Below are positions 1 to 6,346 of a DNA stretch of 12,293 nt, piece by piece. The notes under the pieces are model-generated. The model saw nothing but the letters and a program-made list of their open reading frames with translations, was not told where the DNA came from and did not search any database. The stretch lies in contig CALXKG010000071.1 in the NCBI GenBank assembly GCA_944388825.1, positions 1-12,293 of the forward strand, read 5' to 3'. Position numbers and translations under genes: made by a program. Position 1 is the stretch's first letter; each line of letters starts with the position of its first letter. The DNA comes from an uncultured Clostridia bacterium (GTDB lineage Bacteria > Bacillota > Clostridia > Oscillospirales > Ruminococcaceae).

Positions 1-1
1 G

Positions 2-100
2 GGGATCGCCGGGGACTACCGGATCATGACCGCCGAACACCGGTTCCGCAGCGGCGGGTATACGATGAAGCTGGAATGCGAAAGGGTTGAATCACAATGA
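2..100 (+). CDS. C-terminal end of an unidentified, possibly phage-like protein (partial)
   Basis: This reading frame is already open at the window edge and gives 32 residues before TGA at 98-100, ending in TMKLECERVESQ. The piece reads GDYRIMTAEHRF followed by SGGYTMKLECE. An alternation of this kind (a 'gdYrI..aeH.f..g.ytM.Le' pattern) is reminiscent of the last beta strands of phage tail-hub or baseplate proteins of the XkdQ/gpD type, which often end this way. That resemblance is from memory and rests on very few residues, so no function is assigned. The other two frames are less protein-like. The gene runs off the left edge. No terminator directly follows the stop; the next convincing one is at 310-336. 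Confidence 0.45.
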   Translation, partial: GIAGDYRIMTAEHRFRSGGYTMKLECERVESQ

Positions 101-107
101 AGGATCA

Positions 108-308
108 CGCGCGGAACGCGCGGGAGACTGTCGAAAAACAAGTTTTTCGACAGAATAACATCCGGGCTGCATGCACTCCCTACGGTCGCACACTTGCCCG
201 GATCAAGGTATTTTTTCCGCCGTACATGCCGCCGGAAAAAATGTGATTTAATTTTTGTGCGTATCGAAAAGCCTATTTTCTGTTTCTACAGGACTTTATC
301 GACAAGTT
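108..308. repeat. Non-coding hairpin chain, probable dispersed intergenic repeat
   Basis: No plausible gene is seen between 101 and 432. Four perfect stems follow one another: CGCGCG at 108-113 with 117-122; CTGTCGAAAAAC at 128-139 with 142-153, around a two-base loop; TCCGGGC at 161-167 with GCCCGGA at 196-202; and TTTTTTCCG at 211-219 with CGGAAAAAA at 233-241. The right end (ACTTTATCGACAAGT, about 292-306) read on the other strand resembles the left ACTGTCGAAAAACAAG, so the block may have weak terminal inverted repeats about 180 bases apart. There is only one copy in this window, so calling it a repeat is inference. Confidence 0.4.
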
Positions 309-309
309 G

Positions 310-336
310 AAGGCCCCATTTCGGATGGGGCCTTTT
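310..336 (+). terminator. Rho-independent terminator
   Basis: The 10-bp stem AAGGCCCCAT (310-319) pairs with ATGGGGCCTT (325-334) around the loop TTCGG, ending in TTTT at 333-336. The T run is short and shared with the stem. It lies between the left-edge gene and the thioesterase gene, so it could end upstream transcription. Confidence 0.6.
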
Positions 337-412
337 GATTAATGAAAAATGGATCATGAATGATGAAAAGTGAAGAATGCGGGTTGAAACTGCTGCGCAG
401 TTTCTCCATTTT
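337..412. repeat. AT-rich intergenic repeat with terminal hairpin, copy 1
   Basis: This ~76-base block starts GATTAATGA, continues with imperfect ATGAA/GTGAA units, and ends in the hairpin GAAACTGC (386-393), TGC, GCAGTTTC (397-404), then TCCATTTT. It aligns end to end with 3041-3117. The hairpin lies just upstream of the Shine-Dalgarno of the thioesterase gene, so in that transcript it would sit in the 5' leader. No convincing promoter was found inside it. Confidence 0.6.
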
Positions 413-432
413 AGGATAGGGGTGGATTGCGG

Positions 433-1206
433 ATGGACTACCGGCCGATCTACAATCAGGTTACGTCCAGTTATTATCAGGAAGAGCAGGCGGTGCGGTA
501 CTGCCAGTGCGACTATAACCATCGGCTGAAGCTGTCCGGGCTGTTTCAGATGTTTTCCGACCTTGCGGTCACCGCTTTCGCGTTCCGGGGGATGGATACG
601 CAGTTTTTGCTGGGACGGCAGATGGTCTTTGTCATCTCCCGGATGGCGGTGGGGATCCGCCGGATGCCGCGGGAAGGGGAAAAGCTCCGCCTCTCCACCT
701 GGGAGCAGGAGGTGCAGCGGGCGCAGTTTTTGCGCAACTTCCAGGTCTGGGACCAAGCAGGAGGCCTCCTTATGGAGGCGCGCTCCGGCTGGGCGCTGGT
801 CAACCCGTTTACCCGGGCGATCATGCGGCCGCAGGAGTTTGACGAGGCGCTGCCCGGACGGCTGCTGCCGATGCCGGAAGAAGACTGCGGCGCGCCCGCC
901 TTTCTGCGGCTGCGGCTGAAAGAAACAGACCCGGATACCGAGCCCGCCGGGGAACGGAAGGCGGTATATTCGGACATCGACGGCAACGGGCACGTCGACA
1001 ACGCCCGCTACCTTGATATGGCGATGGACGTGCTGCCGCAAGGGATGACCGCCCGGGAACCGGCGGAAGTGCAGGTGCTGTTCAGCCGGGAGACGATGCC
1101 GGGCGAGACCCTTTCCCTCTTCCGGAAGGTCGGGGAAGACGGGGCGGATGTTAAGGGCATGATCGGCGGGAAAGACAGCTTCTGCTGCCGGATCCGGTTC
1201 CGGTAA
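433..1206 (+). CDS. Acyl-ACP thioesterase (FatA/FatB-like, double hotdog)
   Basis: This 257-residue protein is predicted to hydrolyse acyl-acyl carrier protein, releasing free fatty acids from type II fatty acid synthesis in the cytoplasm. The N-terminal half has the hotdog pattern: YNHRLKLSGLFQMFSDLA near residues 28-45, then the paired strands VFVISRMAVGI and LRLSTWEQEV. The second hotdog carries the family signature DGNGHVDNARYLDMAMDVLP (183-202). N185 and H187 match the catalytic Asn and His of the family; E220 in FSRETMPGE is a candidate third residue. Length fits bacterial members. The ATG at 433 is preferred because AGGGGTGG ends seven bases upstream; a TTG at 427 would sit almost on that site. 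The Ppx/GppA gene follows after 78 bases with no clear terminator between, so co-transcription is likely. Confidence 0.88.
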   Translation: MDYRPIYNQVTSSYYQEEQAVRYCQCDYNHRLKLSGLFQMFSDLAVTAFAFRGMDTQFLLGRQMVFVISRMAVGIRRMPREGEKLRLSTWEQEVQRAQFLRNFQVWDQAGGLLMEARSGWALVNPFTRAIMRPQEFDEALPGRLLPMPEEDCGAPAFLRLRLKETDPDTEPAGERKAVYSDIDGNGHVDNARYLDMAMDVLPQGMTAREPAEVQVLFSRETMPGETLSLFRKVGEDGADVKGMIGGKDSFCCRIRFR

Positions 1207-1284
1207 ACCGCCGTCCGCGTTTTGGGCGGCGAAACGGCAAAGAGGCCATACAGAATCAAACATCATCCAAAAGAAGGTGGATCT

Positions 1285-2265
1285 ATGGAGAGGAAACCAG
1301 TCGGTGTGATCGATATCGGGTCAAACACCGTTTTAGGGGTCGTATTCCGGTGGGACGAGGCGAAAAAGAGCTACCGGTGCTGGACTTTGGCGGACAGCCT
1401 GACCATCCATGCCGGGCTGATCCGGTATGTGGAAAACGGCCGGATGACGGCGGAGGGACTCGGCGTGCTCGGCAGCGCGCTGGGGCAGGTCAAAGGATTC
1501 TTCGCCGGAAAAGGGGCCGGGCAGACGGCGGCTTTCGCAACGGCGTCGCTGCGGGGGGTGGAGAACTTCCCGGAAGCGGCGGCGGCCGCGGAAAAATACG
1601 GCTTTACCCTGACCCTCCTGTCGGGGGAAGAGGAGGCAAAGTGCGACTTTGACGGGATGATGCAGGAGATGGGCTGGCTGGAAGCGGCGGGCGGCCCGCC
1701 TTTCCCGGAGAGCGGCGTCGGCCTCGACCTAGGCGGCGGCAGCGGGCAGGTACTCGGCTATACCGCCAGACGGGAGGATGGGCTGACCGACTTCGGTTCC
1801 TTCCCGATCGGCTGCCTCAAGCTCAAGCGGCAGTTTATCGCGGGGGACGGCCTCTCCCCCACCGATGCGGAGCTGGAAGAGATCCGCCGGTTTACCGTCC
1901 GGCAGCTGGAGACGCTGGCGGTCGTGCGGGACCTCCGCCCCGATTCCCCGCCCGCCTTTTTCGCGATGGGCGGGACGGTCAAGGCGGTCGTGCGGCTGTT
2001 TGAGACGCTGGGTTGGCCGGTGTCCGTCCCCGGCGCGCCCGGGCGGGTCGTTTTGCGGGCGGAAGACCTGCAAAAAGGCATCGGCTATTTCCGCTCGGAA
2101 GAAGGAAAGGCGCTGGTCCTCCGGCAGGAGCCGGGGCGGAAAGAGACGCTGGCGGCGGGGCTTGCGATCCTCTCCGCCATCTGCGGGCGGCTTTACGCGA
2201 AAGAGCTGACCGTCTTGCAGGCCGGCGTCCGGGAGGGGTATGTCATCCGGCATTTAAACCCCTGA
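1285..2265 (+). CDS. ppx: Ppx/GppA family phosphatase (exopolyphosphatase or pppGpp phosphohydrolase)
   Basis: A 326-residue protein of the ASKHA-fold Ppx/GppA family, which removes terminal phosphate from polyphosphate or from pppGpp. Visible motifs are, in order: VIDIGSNTVLGVVF (8-21, phosphate loop 1), AFATASLRGVENF (83-95), LSGEEEAKCDF (112-122, with the conserved catalytic-region glutamates), GVGLDLGGGSGQVLGY (144-159, phosphate loop 2), FPIGCLKL (173-180), FAMGGTVKAV (226-235), and the C-terminal LQAGVREGYV (311-320). It is the short single-module form, close to the roughly 310-residue Aquifex protein and without the long C-terminal domain of E. coli PPX. The start at 1285 is set by AAGGTGG four bases upstream; the frame is open further back, without a good ribosome site. 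Substrate cannot be decided from sequence. Confidence 0.9.
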   Translation: MERKPVGVIDIGSNTVLGVVFRWDEAKKSYRCWTLADSLTIHAGLIRYVENGRMTAEGLGVLGSALGQVKGFFAGKGAGQTAAFATASLRGVENFPEAAAAAEKYGFTLTLLSGEEEAKCDFDGMMQEMGWLEAAGGPPFPESGVGLDLGGGSGQVLGYTARREDGLTDFGSFPIGCLKLKRQFIAGDGLSPTDAELEEIRRFTVRQLETLAVVRDLRPDSPPAFFAMGGTVKAVVRLFETLGWPVSVPGAPGRVVLRAEDLQKGIGYFRSEEGKALVLRQEPGRKETLAAGLAILSAICGRLYAKELTVLQAGVREGYVIRHLNP

Positions 2266-2290
2266 CCCCCTCCCCGTTCACACCCTGCTC

Positions 2291-2332
2291 AAAGGTTTTT
2301 TACAGCCCGGTTACAGCATAAAAACCTTTTGT
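2291..2332 (+). terminator. Probable terminator after the Ppx/GppA gene
   Basis: AAAGGTTTTT (2291-2300) pairs perfectly with AAAAACCTTT (2320-2329), followed by a T. The stem is AT-rich with a 19-base loop that contains two TACAGC copies, so it is a weaker candidate than 2982-3022. It lies just before the next promoter, which supports a transcript boundary. Confidence 0.4.
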
Positions 2333-2350
2333 AAACTCGGGCGAATTCCC

Positions 2351-2379
2351 TTGACTTTGTCATATTTTCCGTTCATACT
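2351..2379 (+). promoter_or_regulatory. Sigma-A-like promoter for the zinc-ribbon membrane protein
   Basis: A -35 box TTGACT (2351-2356, five of six consensus bases) is followed after 17 bases by CATACT (2374-2379, four of six). A second -10-like TATAGT lies at 2383-2388 but is too far from the -35. The start codon of the gene is about 65 bases downstream. Confidence 0.55.
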
Positions 2380-2445
2380 GGATATAGTAGGGGATGAAGC
2401 CCCGCTGAAACCGCTGTTTGGATTGGGAAAGGGATGGTCGAACCG

Positions 2446-2958
2446 ATGAACTGGCTGCGCAATTTTATGATGGGACGGTACGGGCCGGATTCCTTCTCGC
2501 TGTTTCTGATTGTCATCAGCCTTGTCTGTACGCTGGTTTCCAGCCTGTTTGGCGGGCTGTGGCCGCTGCTCTTTATATCCTATGCCCTTTGGTTCTGGGT
2601 CATCTTCCGGATGCTCTCCCGCAACATCGAGGGGCGCGCGAAGGAAAACGAAAAGTTCATGGTTTTCTGGAACTGGGTGAAAGAGCACACGGTTGGGATC
2701 CGGGGCTGGTTGACGACCCAGGCAAACCGCTTCCGCGACCGCAGGACCCATAAATACTTCCGCTGCCCCAAATGCCGCCAGATGGTGCGGGTGCCGAAGA
2801 ACAAGGGCAAGGTGCGGATCATCTGCCCCAAGTGCAAAAACGAGTTTATCCGTCAGACCGGTAAATCCGCCGCCCAGCGGGCCCGCGAGGAACAGGCGAG
2901 GGCTGAAAAGTCCGCCGCCCGCGCCGCGAAAAAGGCGGATAAGGCCGGGAAAAAATAA
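2446..2958 (+). CDS. Small membrane protein with C-terminal zinc ribbon, unknown function
   Basis: The 170-residue protein has two hydrophobic helices (about 18-36 and 38-55) with a very short GGLWP turn between, a basic and aromatic linker, then a zinc ribbon with CPKC at 107-110 and CPKC at 127-130. The four cysteines are spaced as in rubredoxin-like knuckles. The tail from 140 on is a charged Ala/Lys/Arg/Glu stretch, probably disordered or helical. Both ends of the hairpin probably face the same side, most likely the cytoplasm by the positive-inside rule. I recall similar proteins as conserved hypotheticals in gut Clostridia, with no assigned function. The ATG at 2446 is preferred over 2434: the purine-rich GGGAAAGGG touches the 2434 codon but lies 12 bases before 2446, and MNWLRNFMMGRYG is a natural start. 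It has its own promoter and a strong terminator, so it appears monocistronic. Confidence 0.75.
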   Translation: MNWLRNFMMGRYGPDSFSLFLIVISLVCTLVSSLFGGLWPLLFISYALWFWVIFRMLSRNIEGRAKENEKFMVFWNWVKEHTVGIRGWLTTQANRFRDRRTHKYFRCPKCRQMVRVPKNKGKVRIICPKCKNEFIRQTGKSAAQRAREEQARAEKSAARAAKKADKAGKK

Positions 2959-2981
2959 GAACTTCTCCTCTTTTTCCTCCT

Positions 2982-3022
2982 GACGCCCCCGCCGGGGTTC
3001 CTTTGGCGGGGGCGTCCTTTTT
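2982..3022 (+). terminator. Strong Rho-independent terminator
   Basis: A perfect 12-bp GC-rich stem, GACGCCCCCGCC (2982-2993) with GGCGGGGGCGTC (3005-3016), has an 11-base loop and a T5 tract at 3018-3022. It ends the zinc-ribbon protein transcript. Confidence 0.9.
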
Positions 3023-3040
3023 GTGGATGTTTACTGTAAT

Positions 3041-3117
3041 GATTAATGATTAAAGAGTAATGAATAATGAATAGTGAATAATAGTGGATGGAAATGCTCC
3101 GCATTTCTTCATTTGAT
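3041..3117. repeat. AT-rich intergenic repeat with terminal hairpin, copy 2
   Basis: This aligns with 337-412: GATTAATGA, imperfect AATGA/GTGAA units, then the hairpin GAAATGC (3091-3097), TCC, GCATTTC (3101-3107) and TCATTTG. The hairpin stem differs from copy 1 (GAAACTGC/GCAGTTTC) yet still pairs perfectly. It abuts the left end of the composite repeat at 3122. Confidence 0.6.
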
Positions 3118-3121
3118 TTTC

Positions 3122-3361
3122 TTTTATAGTTATAGAGAACAATATAACCCTTTCGGGCGTCCAACCGGCGTCCCGAAGACCGGCCTTTCACGGCCGGTCA
3201 TACGCGGGTGGAACGGGGAAGACGGCCGCGTCGAATACGGGATTGTCAAGGGGCTTTGCTCCTTGACCGGATTCTTAAGGCAGAGCCTTAAGCGGATTCC
3301 AAAGGCAGCGCCTTTGGTCCATCAAAGTGAAACTTTTTCGCTGCCTTAAGGGCAGCGAAAT
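3122..3361. repeat. Hairpin-array module of the composite repeat, copy 1
   Basis: This block aligns with 11671-11887 in the same orientation. It contains the stem GACCGGCC (3178-3185) with GGCCGGTC (3192-3199), then three hairpins each preceded by GGATT: GTCAAGG...CCTTGAC (3245-3267), CTTAAGGC...GCCTTAAG (3274-3292) and CCAAAGGC...GCCTTTGG (3299-3317). It closes with CGCTGCC (3339-3345) paired to GGCAGCG (3351-3357). The other copy has two GGATT-hairpin units rather than three. Short open frames across it are stop-rich and unlike proteins. Its left edge has GTTATA (3129-3134), the counterpart of the promoter box in copy 2. Confidence 0.8.
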
Positions 3362-3382
3362 CAATATCAAATAATTTCATAA

Positions 3383-3603
3383 ACAACTTGATAGAAACGC
3401 AATACCTAAAAGGCTCCCTCTCCGAGGGAGCTGGCCGCGCAGCGGACTGAAGGAGTGTGGTTATACAGCTTTGCTGTATAACCACATAAGCAAAATAATT
3501 TAAAAGAAAAACAGCTTTCACTTGTTTTTCCTACTCCTTCCGGCGCATCCGCGCCACCTCCCTCGGGGAGGGAGGCTGGGGTTTGTGCCTTCCGAAAAGT
3601 TGT
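3383..3603. mobile_element. MITE-like element with ~75-bp terminal inverted repeats, copy 1
   Basis: This 221-bp element begins ACAACTT (3383-3389) and ends AAGTTGT (3597-3603). Read inward from either end it shows the same order: ACAACTT, an A/C-rich stretch, a CTCCCTC/GAGGGAG hairpin, a second small hairpin, then GAAGGAGT. The centre holds a perfect 14-bp stem (3456-3469 with 3473-3486, loop TTT) and an AAAAACA...TGTTTTT stem. It codes for no transposase, so it would need one in trans. No clear target-site duplication was found. It aligns with 11921-12140. Confidence 0.75.
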
Positions 3604-3613
3604 AATGTTGTAG

Positions 3614-3644
3614 TAAAAGCCCTGCGTCCTAAACACAGGGCTTT
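3614..3644 (-). terminator. Terminator of the minus-strand RNA-modification operon
   Basis: On the minus strand, AAAGCCCTG (3644-3636) pairs with CAGGGCTTT (3624-3616), ending in a TTTT run at 3618-3615 shared with the stem. It begins five bases past the stop of the RlmI-family gene. Because the arms carry A and T runs on both sides it may also work weakly in the other direction. Confidence 0.6.
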
Positions 3645-3648
3645 AAAA

Positions 3649-4920
3649 TTATACCACCTGGAACAGGAAGAACTTGAGGTAGTTGGTCTCGGGGACATTC
3701 CAGAGGATCGGGTGGTCGGGGGCCTGCTGGCGGACTTCGATCTGCCGCAGTTCCCTTCCGGCGTCGCGGGCGGCGTCCCGCAGCATCCGGATAAACCGTT
3801 CCTCCTCCATGAAGTGGGAGCAGGAAGCGGTCGCCAGGTACCCGCCCCGGGGGAGCAGCTTCATCGCCCGGAGGTTTATTTCCTTATACCCCCGGTAGGC
3901 GGAATCGACCGTTTTGCGGCTCTTGGTGAAGGCCGGCGGGTCCAGGATGATAAAATCGAACCGGCTGTCCGGGTCATGGCTTTCCTCCATCCGGGGCAGC
4001 AGGTCGAAGACGTTGGCGGCGACAAAATCCATCTTCCCCTCCAGCCCGTTCAGCCGGGCGTTTTCCCTTGCCAGCCCGACCGCCGTTTCCGATACGTCCA
4101 CCGCCCGGACAAACGCAGCCCCGCCCCTTGCGGCGTTTAACGCAAAGGAGCCGGTGTGGGTGAAGCAGTCCAGCACCCGCTTGCCGCGGGCGAGCCGGGC
4201 GACCGCCAGCCGGTTATACTTCTGGTCGAGGAAAAATCCGGTCTTCTGCCCCTCTTTGAAGTCGACCCGGTAGCGGATGCCGTTTTCGACGATCTCGGTC
4301 TCGGTATAACCGGGCGTCTCCTCCCCCGGCAGCGGGTAATAGCCTTTCCCCTCTTCCATCCCTTCCAGCCTGCGGATGGCGGCGTCGTCCCGCTGGTAGA
4401 CGCCCCGGATCTGCTGGCCGTCCTCCCGGAGGATTTTGACCAGCAGCGGGAAAATGATATCCTTCCGCTTTTCGATCCCCATCGAAAGGGTCTGGGCGAC
4501 GAGGATTTCCGAAAACCGGTCGACCGTCAGCCCGGGGAAGCCGTCCGCCTCCCCGAAGATCACCCGGCAGCAGCAGAGGTCCGGCGACCCTTCCCCGCCC
4601 ATGACCGTCTTACGGTAGTCCCAGGCATAGCGGAGTTTCCGCTCCCAGAAGCCTTCGTCAAACCGGTCGTTGGCGCTGCGGGAGATCAGCCGGACACGGA
4701 TCTTGGAGTTGTGGTTGTAAAAGCCGGAGCCGATATACCGGCCTTTTCCGGTCAGGACGTCGACGATACTGCCGTCCTCCGGCGGGGCGGCGAGCGGTTC
4801 CCCTTCCGGGCTTTCCAGTCTTTCCACTTCGGCTTCATAGACCCAGGGGTGGCCGTTTGCCGCCGCCCGTTCGCCTTTGGGGGTGATGACGGCGCGGGGA
4901 TAGGGACGGATGGTTTTCAT
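3649..4920 (-). CDS. rlmI: Class I SAM-dependent rRNA methyltransferase, RlmI family (PUA + methyltransferase)
   Basis: A 423-residue protein of the COG1092 type, whose E. coli member RlmI makes m5C1962 in 23S rRNA. An N-terminal PUA-like RNA-binding region (about 1-80, with GHPWVYEAEV at 23-32) leads into a linker domain carrying FGEADGFPGLTVDRF (122-136). The Rossmann methyltransferase domain follows: KTGFFLDQKYNR (226-237), SAM motif I LDCFTHTGSFAL (250-261), VDVSETAV (274-281), motif IV ILDPPAF (325-331) and motif VI ATASCSHF (363-370), where C367 is the likely catalytic cysteine of m5C enzymes. It ends DHPILWNVPETNYLKFFLF, typical of the family. Length is slightly above the usual 390-400. 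The start is fixed by AAGGAG six bases upstream. It is the last gene of the minus-strand run. The exact target base is inferred. Confidence 0.87.
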   Translation of the reverse strand: MKTIRPYPRAVITPKGERAAANGHPWVYEAEVERLESPEGEPLAAPPEDGSIVDVLTGKGRYIGSGFYNHNSKIRVRLISRSANDRFDEGFWERKLRYAWDYRKTVMGGEGSPDLCCCRVIFGEADGFPGLTVDRFSEILVAQTLSMGIEKRKDIIFPLLVKILREDGQQIRGVYQRDDAAIRRLEGMEEGKGYYPLPGEETPGYTETEIVENGIRYRVDFKEGQKTGFFLDQKYNRLAVARLARGKRVLDCFTHTGSFALNAARGGAAFVRAVDVSETAVGLARENARLNGLEGKMDFVAANVFDLLPRMEESHDPDSRFDFIILDPPAFTKSRKTVDSAYRGYKEINLRAMKLLPRGGYLATASCSHFMEEERFIRMLRDAARDAGRELRQIEVRQQAPDHPILWNVPETNYLKFFLFQVV

Positions 4921-4945
4921 AGGGCGCTCCTTTCATAGCGTAAGA

Positions 4946-4967
4946 TTCCCCCGGATGGCCGGGGGAA
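4946..4967 (-). other. Perfect hairpin in the leader of the RlmI-family gene
   Basis: TTCCCCCGG (4946-4954) pairs with CCGGGGGAA (4959-4967) around a four-base loop, in the 98-base gap between the acetyltransferase stop and the methyltransferase start. No T run follows on the minus strand, so it is not a standard terminator. It could stabilise or separate the two parts of the transcript. No good promoter was recognised in this gap. Confidence 0.35.
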
Positions 4968-5018
4968 GGGATTTTCCAAGGGTTATATGTAAAATTTATT
5001 AAGCCCTCACAGCCGGGA

Positions 5019-5459
5019 TCACCGGCGCATATAGATAAGCGGGTAAGGGTTCCCCTGCCCGTCCAGTTCGGTGCGTTTGTAGGCATGAAAGCCCATATGC
5101 TCGTAAAAGCCGATGGCCTGCGGGTTCTGCTCGTTGACGGTCAAAGAATGTACGGCATACTGGTCGATGCCGTACTGGAGCAGCCGCCGGCCCAGCCCCT
5201 TCCCTCTTTCTGCCGGGGAGACAAACAGCATTTCCAGCACGCCGTCCTCTATGCCCATAAAGGCGGCCGGGCGGCCGTCCGCGGTTACAGCTGCCAGCAG
5301 GTGGGCGACGCCGGCGAGGGCATCGGGGACATAGGCCTTGATCGCGCGGATCTCCTGCTCGGACAGGAACAGATGGGTCGCCCGGACCGAACTTTCCCAC
5401 ACTTCCAGCAGCGCGTCTATCCATTCCGGCGGACGGCAGGTCAGTTCATGGATCTCCAT
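5019..5459 (-). CDS. GNAT family N-acetyltransferase (YjaB-like)
   Basis: A 146-residue single-domain GNAT enzyme that transfers an acetyl group from acetyl-CoA to an unknown amine. The N-terminal WESSVRATHLFLSEQEI (21-37) matches the pattern seen in YjaB-type acetyltransferases. EMLFVSPAERGKGLGRRLLQ (76-95) is strand beta-4 plus the acetyl-CoA pyrophosphate loop (R85-G90, R/Q-x-x-G-x-G/A class). VNEQNPQAIGFYEHMGF (108-124) is motif B with the common catalytic-region Tyr (Y119). The tail ELDGQGNPYPLIYM is also usual for this subgroup. The start codon at 5459 directly abuts the stop codon of rsmI, with GGGG five bases upstream inside the rsmI end, so the two are very likely translationally coupled. 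Its substrate is unknown; operon position hints at, but does not prove, a translation-related target. Confidence 0.87.
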   Translation of the reverse strand: MEIHELTCRPPEWIDALLEVWESSVRATHLFLSEQEIRAIKAYVPDALAGVAHLLAAVTADGRPAAFMGIEDGVLEMLFVSPAERGKGLGRRLLQYGIDQYAVHSLTVNEQNPQAIGFYEHMGFHAYKRTELDGQGNPYPLIYMRR

Positions 5460-6302
5460 TTATTCCCCGCTTTCCTTCGCCGTCAGCGCGGCGTAGATCT
5501 CGCTCTTGCGGAACCGGGTGCGGGCGGAGACCTGTTTGGCGGCGTCGGTCGGGCGCATCCCGCCGGCCACCAGCCGCGCCGCCTCCTCGACCGCATCGCT
5601 GAGCGGCATTTCGGGCGGCAGGGCGGGTTTCGCCCCTTCGATGATCAGCACAAATTCCCCCTTCGGGGTGTTAACGGCATAATGGGCGGCCGCTTCCCCC
5701 AGGGTCGTCCGGAAGACCTCCTCATGGATCTTGGTCATCTCCCGGCAGAGGGAAACCCGCCGGTCTTCCCCGAATACCGCAGCCATATCCCGGAGGGTGT
5801 CCAGCAGCTTGTGGGGGGCCTCGTAGAAGATCAGGGTATGGGTGTCGTCCCGGACGCTTAACAGGTGCTCCCGGCGGTTTTTGCGGTTGGTCGAGAGAAA
5901 GCCTTCAAAGGCAAAGCGGGAGGTGGGCAGGCCGCTGATGCACAGCGCCGATATGGCGGCGCTGGGGCCGGGGATGACGACCGTCTGGATGCCGGCCTCC
6001 GCCGCCAGCCGGACCAGGTCCTCACCCGGGTCGGAGACGCAGGGCATCCCGGCGTCCGAGACGATCGCGGCGTCCTCGCCGTTTAAGACCCGGCGGATGA
6101 TCGCCTCCCCCCGTTCCCGGAGGTTGTGTTCGTGGTAGCTGACCATCGGCTTGCAGATGTCGAAGTGGTTGAGCAGCTTTAACGTGACCCGGGTGTCTTC
6201 GGCGGCGATAAAGTCCACCCGTTTCAGTGTCTCGATGGCGCGGGGGGAAAAGTCGGACAGGTTGCCGATCGGGGTGCCGACGATGTAAATGGTTCCGCTC
6301 AT
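5460..6302 (-). CDS. rsmI: 16S rRNA (cytidine1402-2'-O)-methyltransferase
   Basis: A full-length 280-residue RsmI, a tetrapyrrole-methylase-fold enzyme that 2'-O-methylates C1402 in the decoding centre of 16S rRNA using SAM. Diagnostic motifs are IVGTPIGNLSDFSPRA (7-22), FIAAEDTR (31-38), SYHEHN (55-60), SDAGMPCVSDPG (82-93), VIPGPSAAISAL (109-120), FEGFL (132-136), FYEAPHKLLDTL (159-170) and PKGEFVLIIEG (213-223). The C-terminal 235-280 helical segment, with ARTRFRKSEIYAAL, is the small helix-turn-helix-like domain typical of RsmI. The start has AAAGGAA about 12 bases upstream. It lies 44 bases after trmN6 and abuts the acetyltransferase gene. In Bacillus subtilis the homologues yabB and yabC are neighbours too, with yazA between them; yazA is absent here. 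Confidence 0.95.
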   Translation of the reverse strand: MSGTIYIVGTPIGNLSDFSPRAIETLKRVDFIAAEDTRVTLKLLNHFDICKPMVSYHEHNLRERGEAIIRRVLNGEDAAIVSDAGMPCVSDPGEDLVRLAAEAGIQTVVIPGPSAAISALCISGLPTSRFAFEGFLSTNRKNRREHLLSVRDDTHTLIFYEAPHKLLDTLRDMAAVFGEDRRVSLCREMTKIHEEVFRTTLGEAAAHYAVNTPKGEFVLIIEGAKPALPPEMPLSDAVEEAARLVAGGMRPTDAAKQVSARTRFRKSEIYAALTAKESGE

Positions 6303-6346
6303 AGATCGTGCTGGTTCCTTTCTGTGGCCGTTTCCGGCCGGTTTGT

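Noticed and set aside
427..432. TTG at 427 as start of the thioesterase
   Set aside because: It is one base from the ribosome-binding purines; the ATG at 433 has correct spacing.
1207..1239. Hairpin CGCCGTCC with GGGCGGCG after the thioesterase stop as a terminator
   Set aside because: It has a G-T wobble and is followed by AAACGGC with no T run; the two genes are more likely co-transcribed.
286..1266. Long minus-strand open frame (326 codons) over the thioesterase gene
   Set aside because: It is antisense to a clear thioesterase, its product is Pro/Arg/His-rich without domain patterns, and it runs through the terminator and repeat. Typical shadow in GC-rich DNA.
3383..3603. CRISPR array or integron-like attC interpretation of the hairpin blocks
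   Set aside because: There are no regular direct repeats with unique spacers, no cas genes, and no integrase or attC-type core sites.
3074..3636. Short open frames across composite repeat copy 1 (both strands)
   Set aside because: They follow hairpin arms, have no ribosome site worth noting, and are not kept in frame in copy 2.
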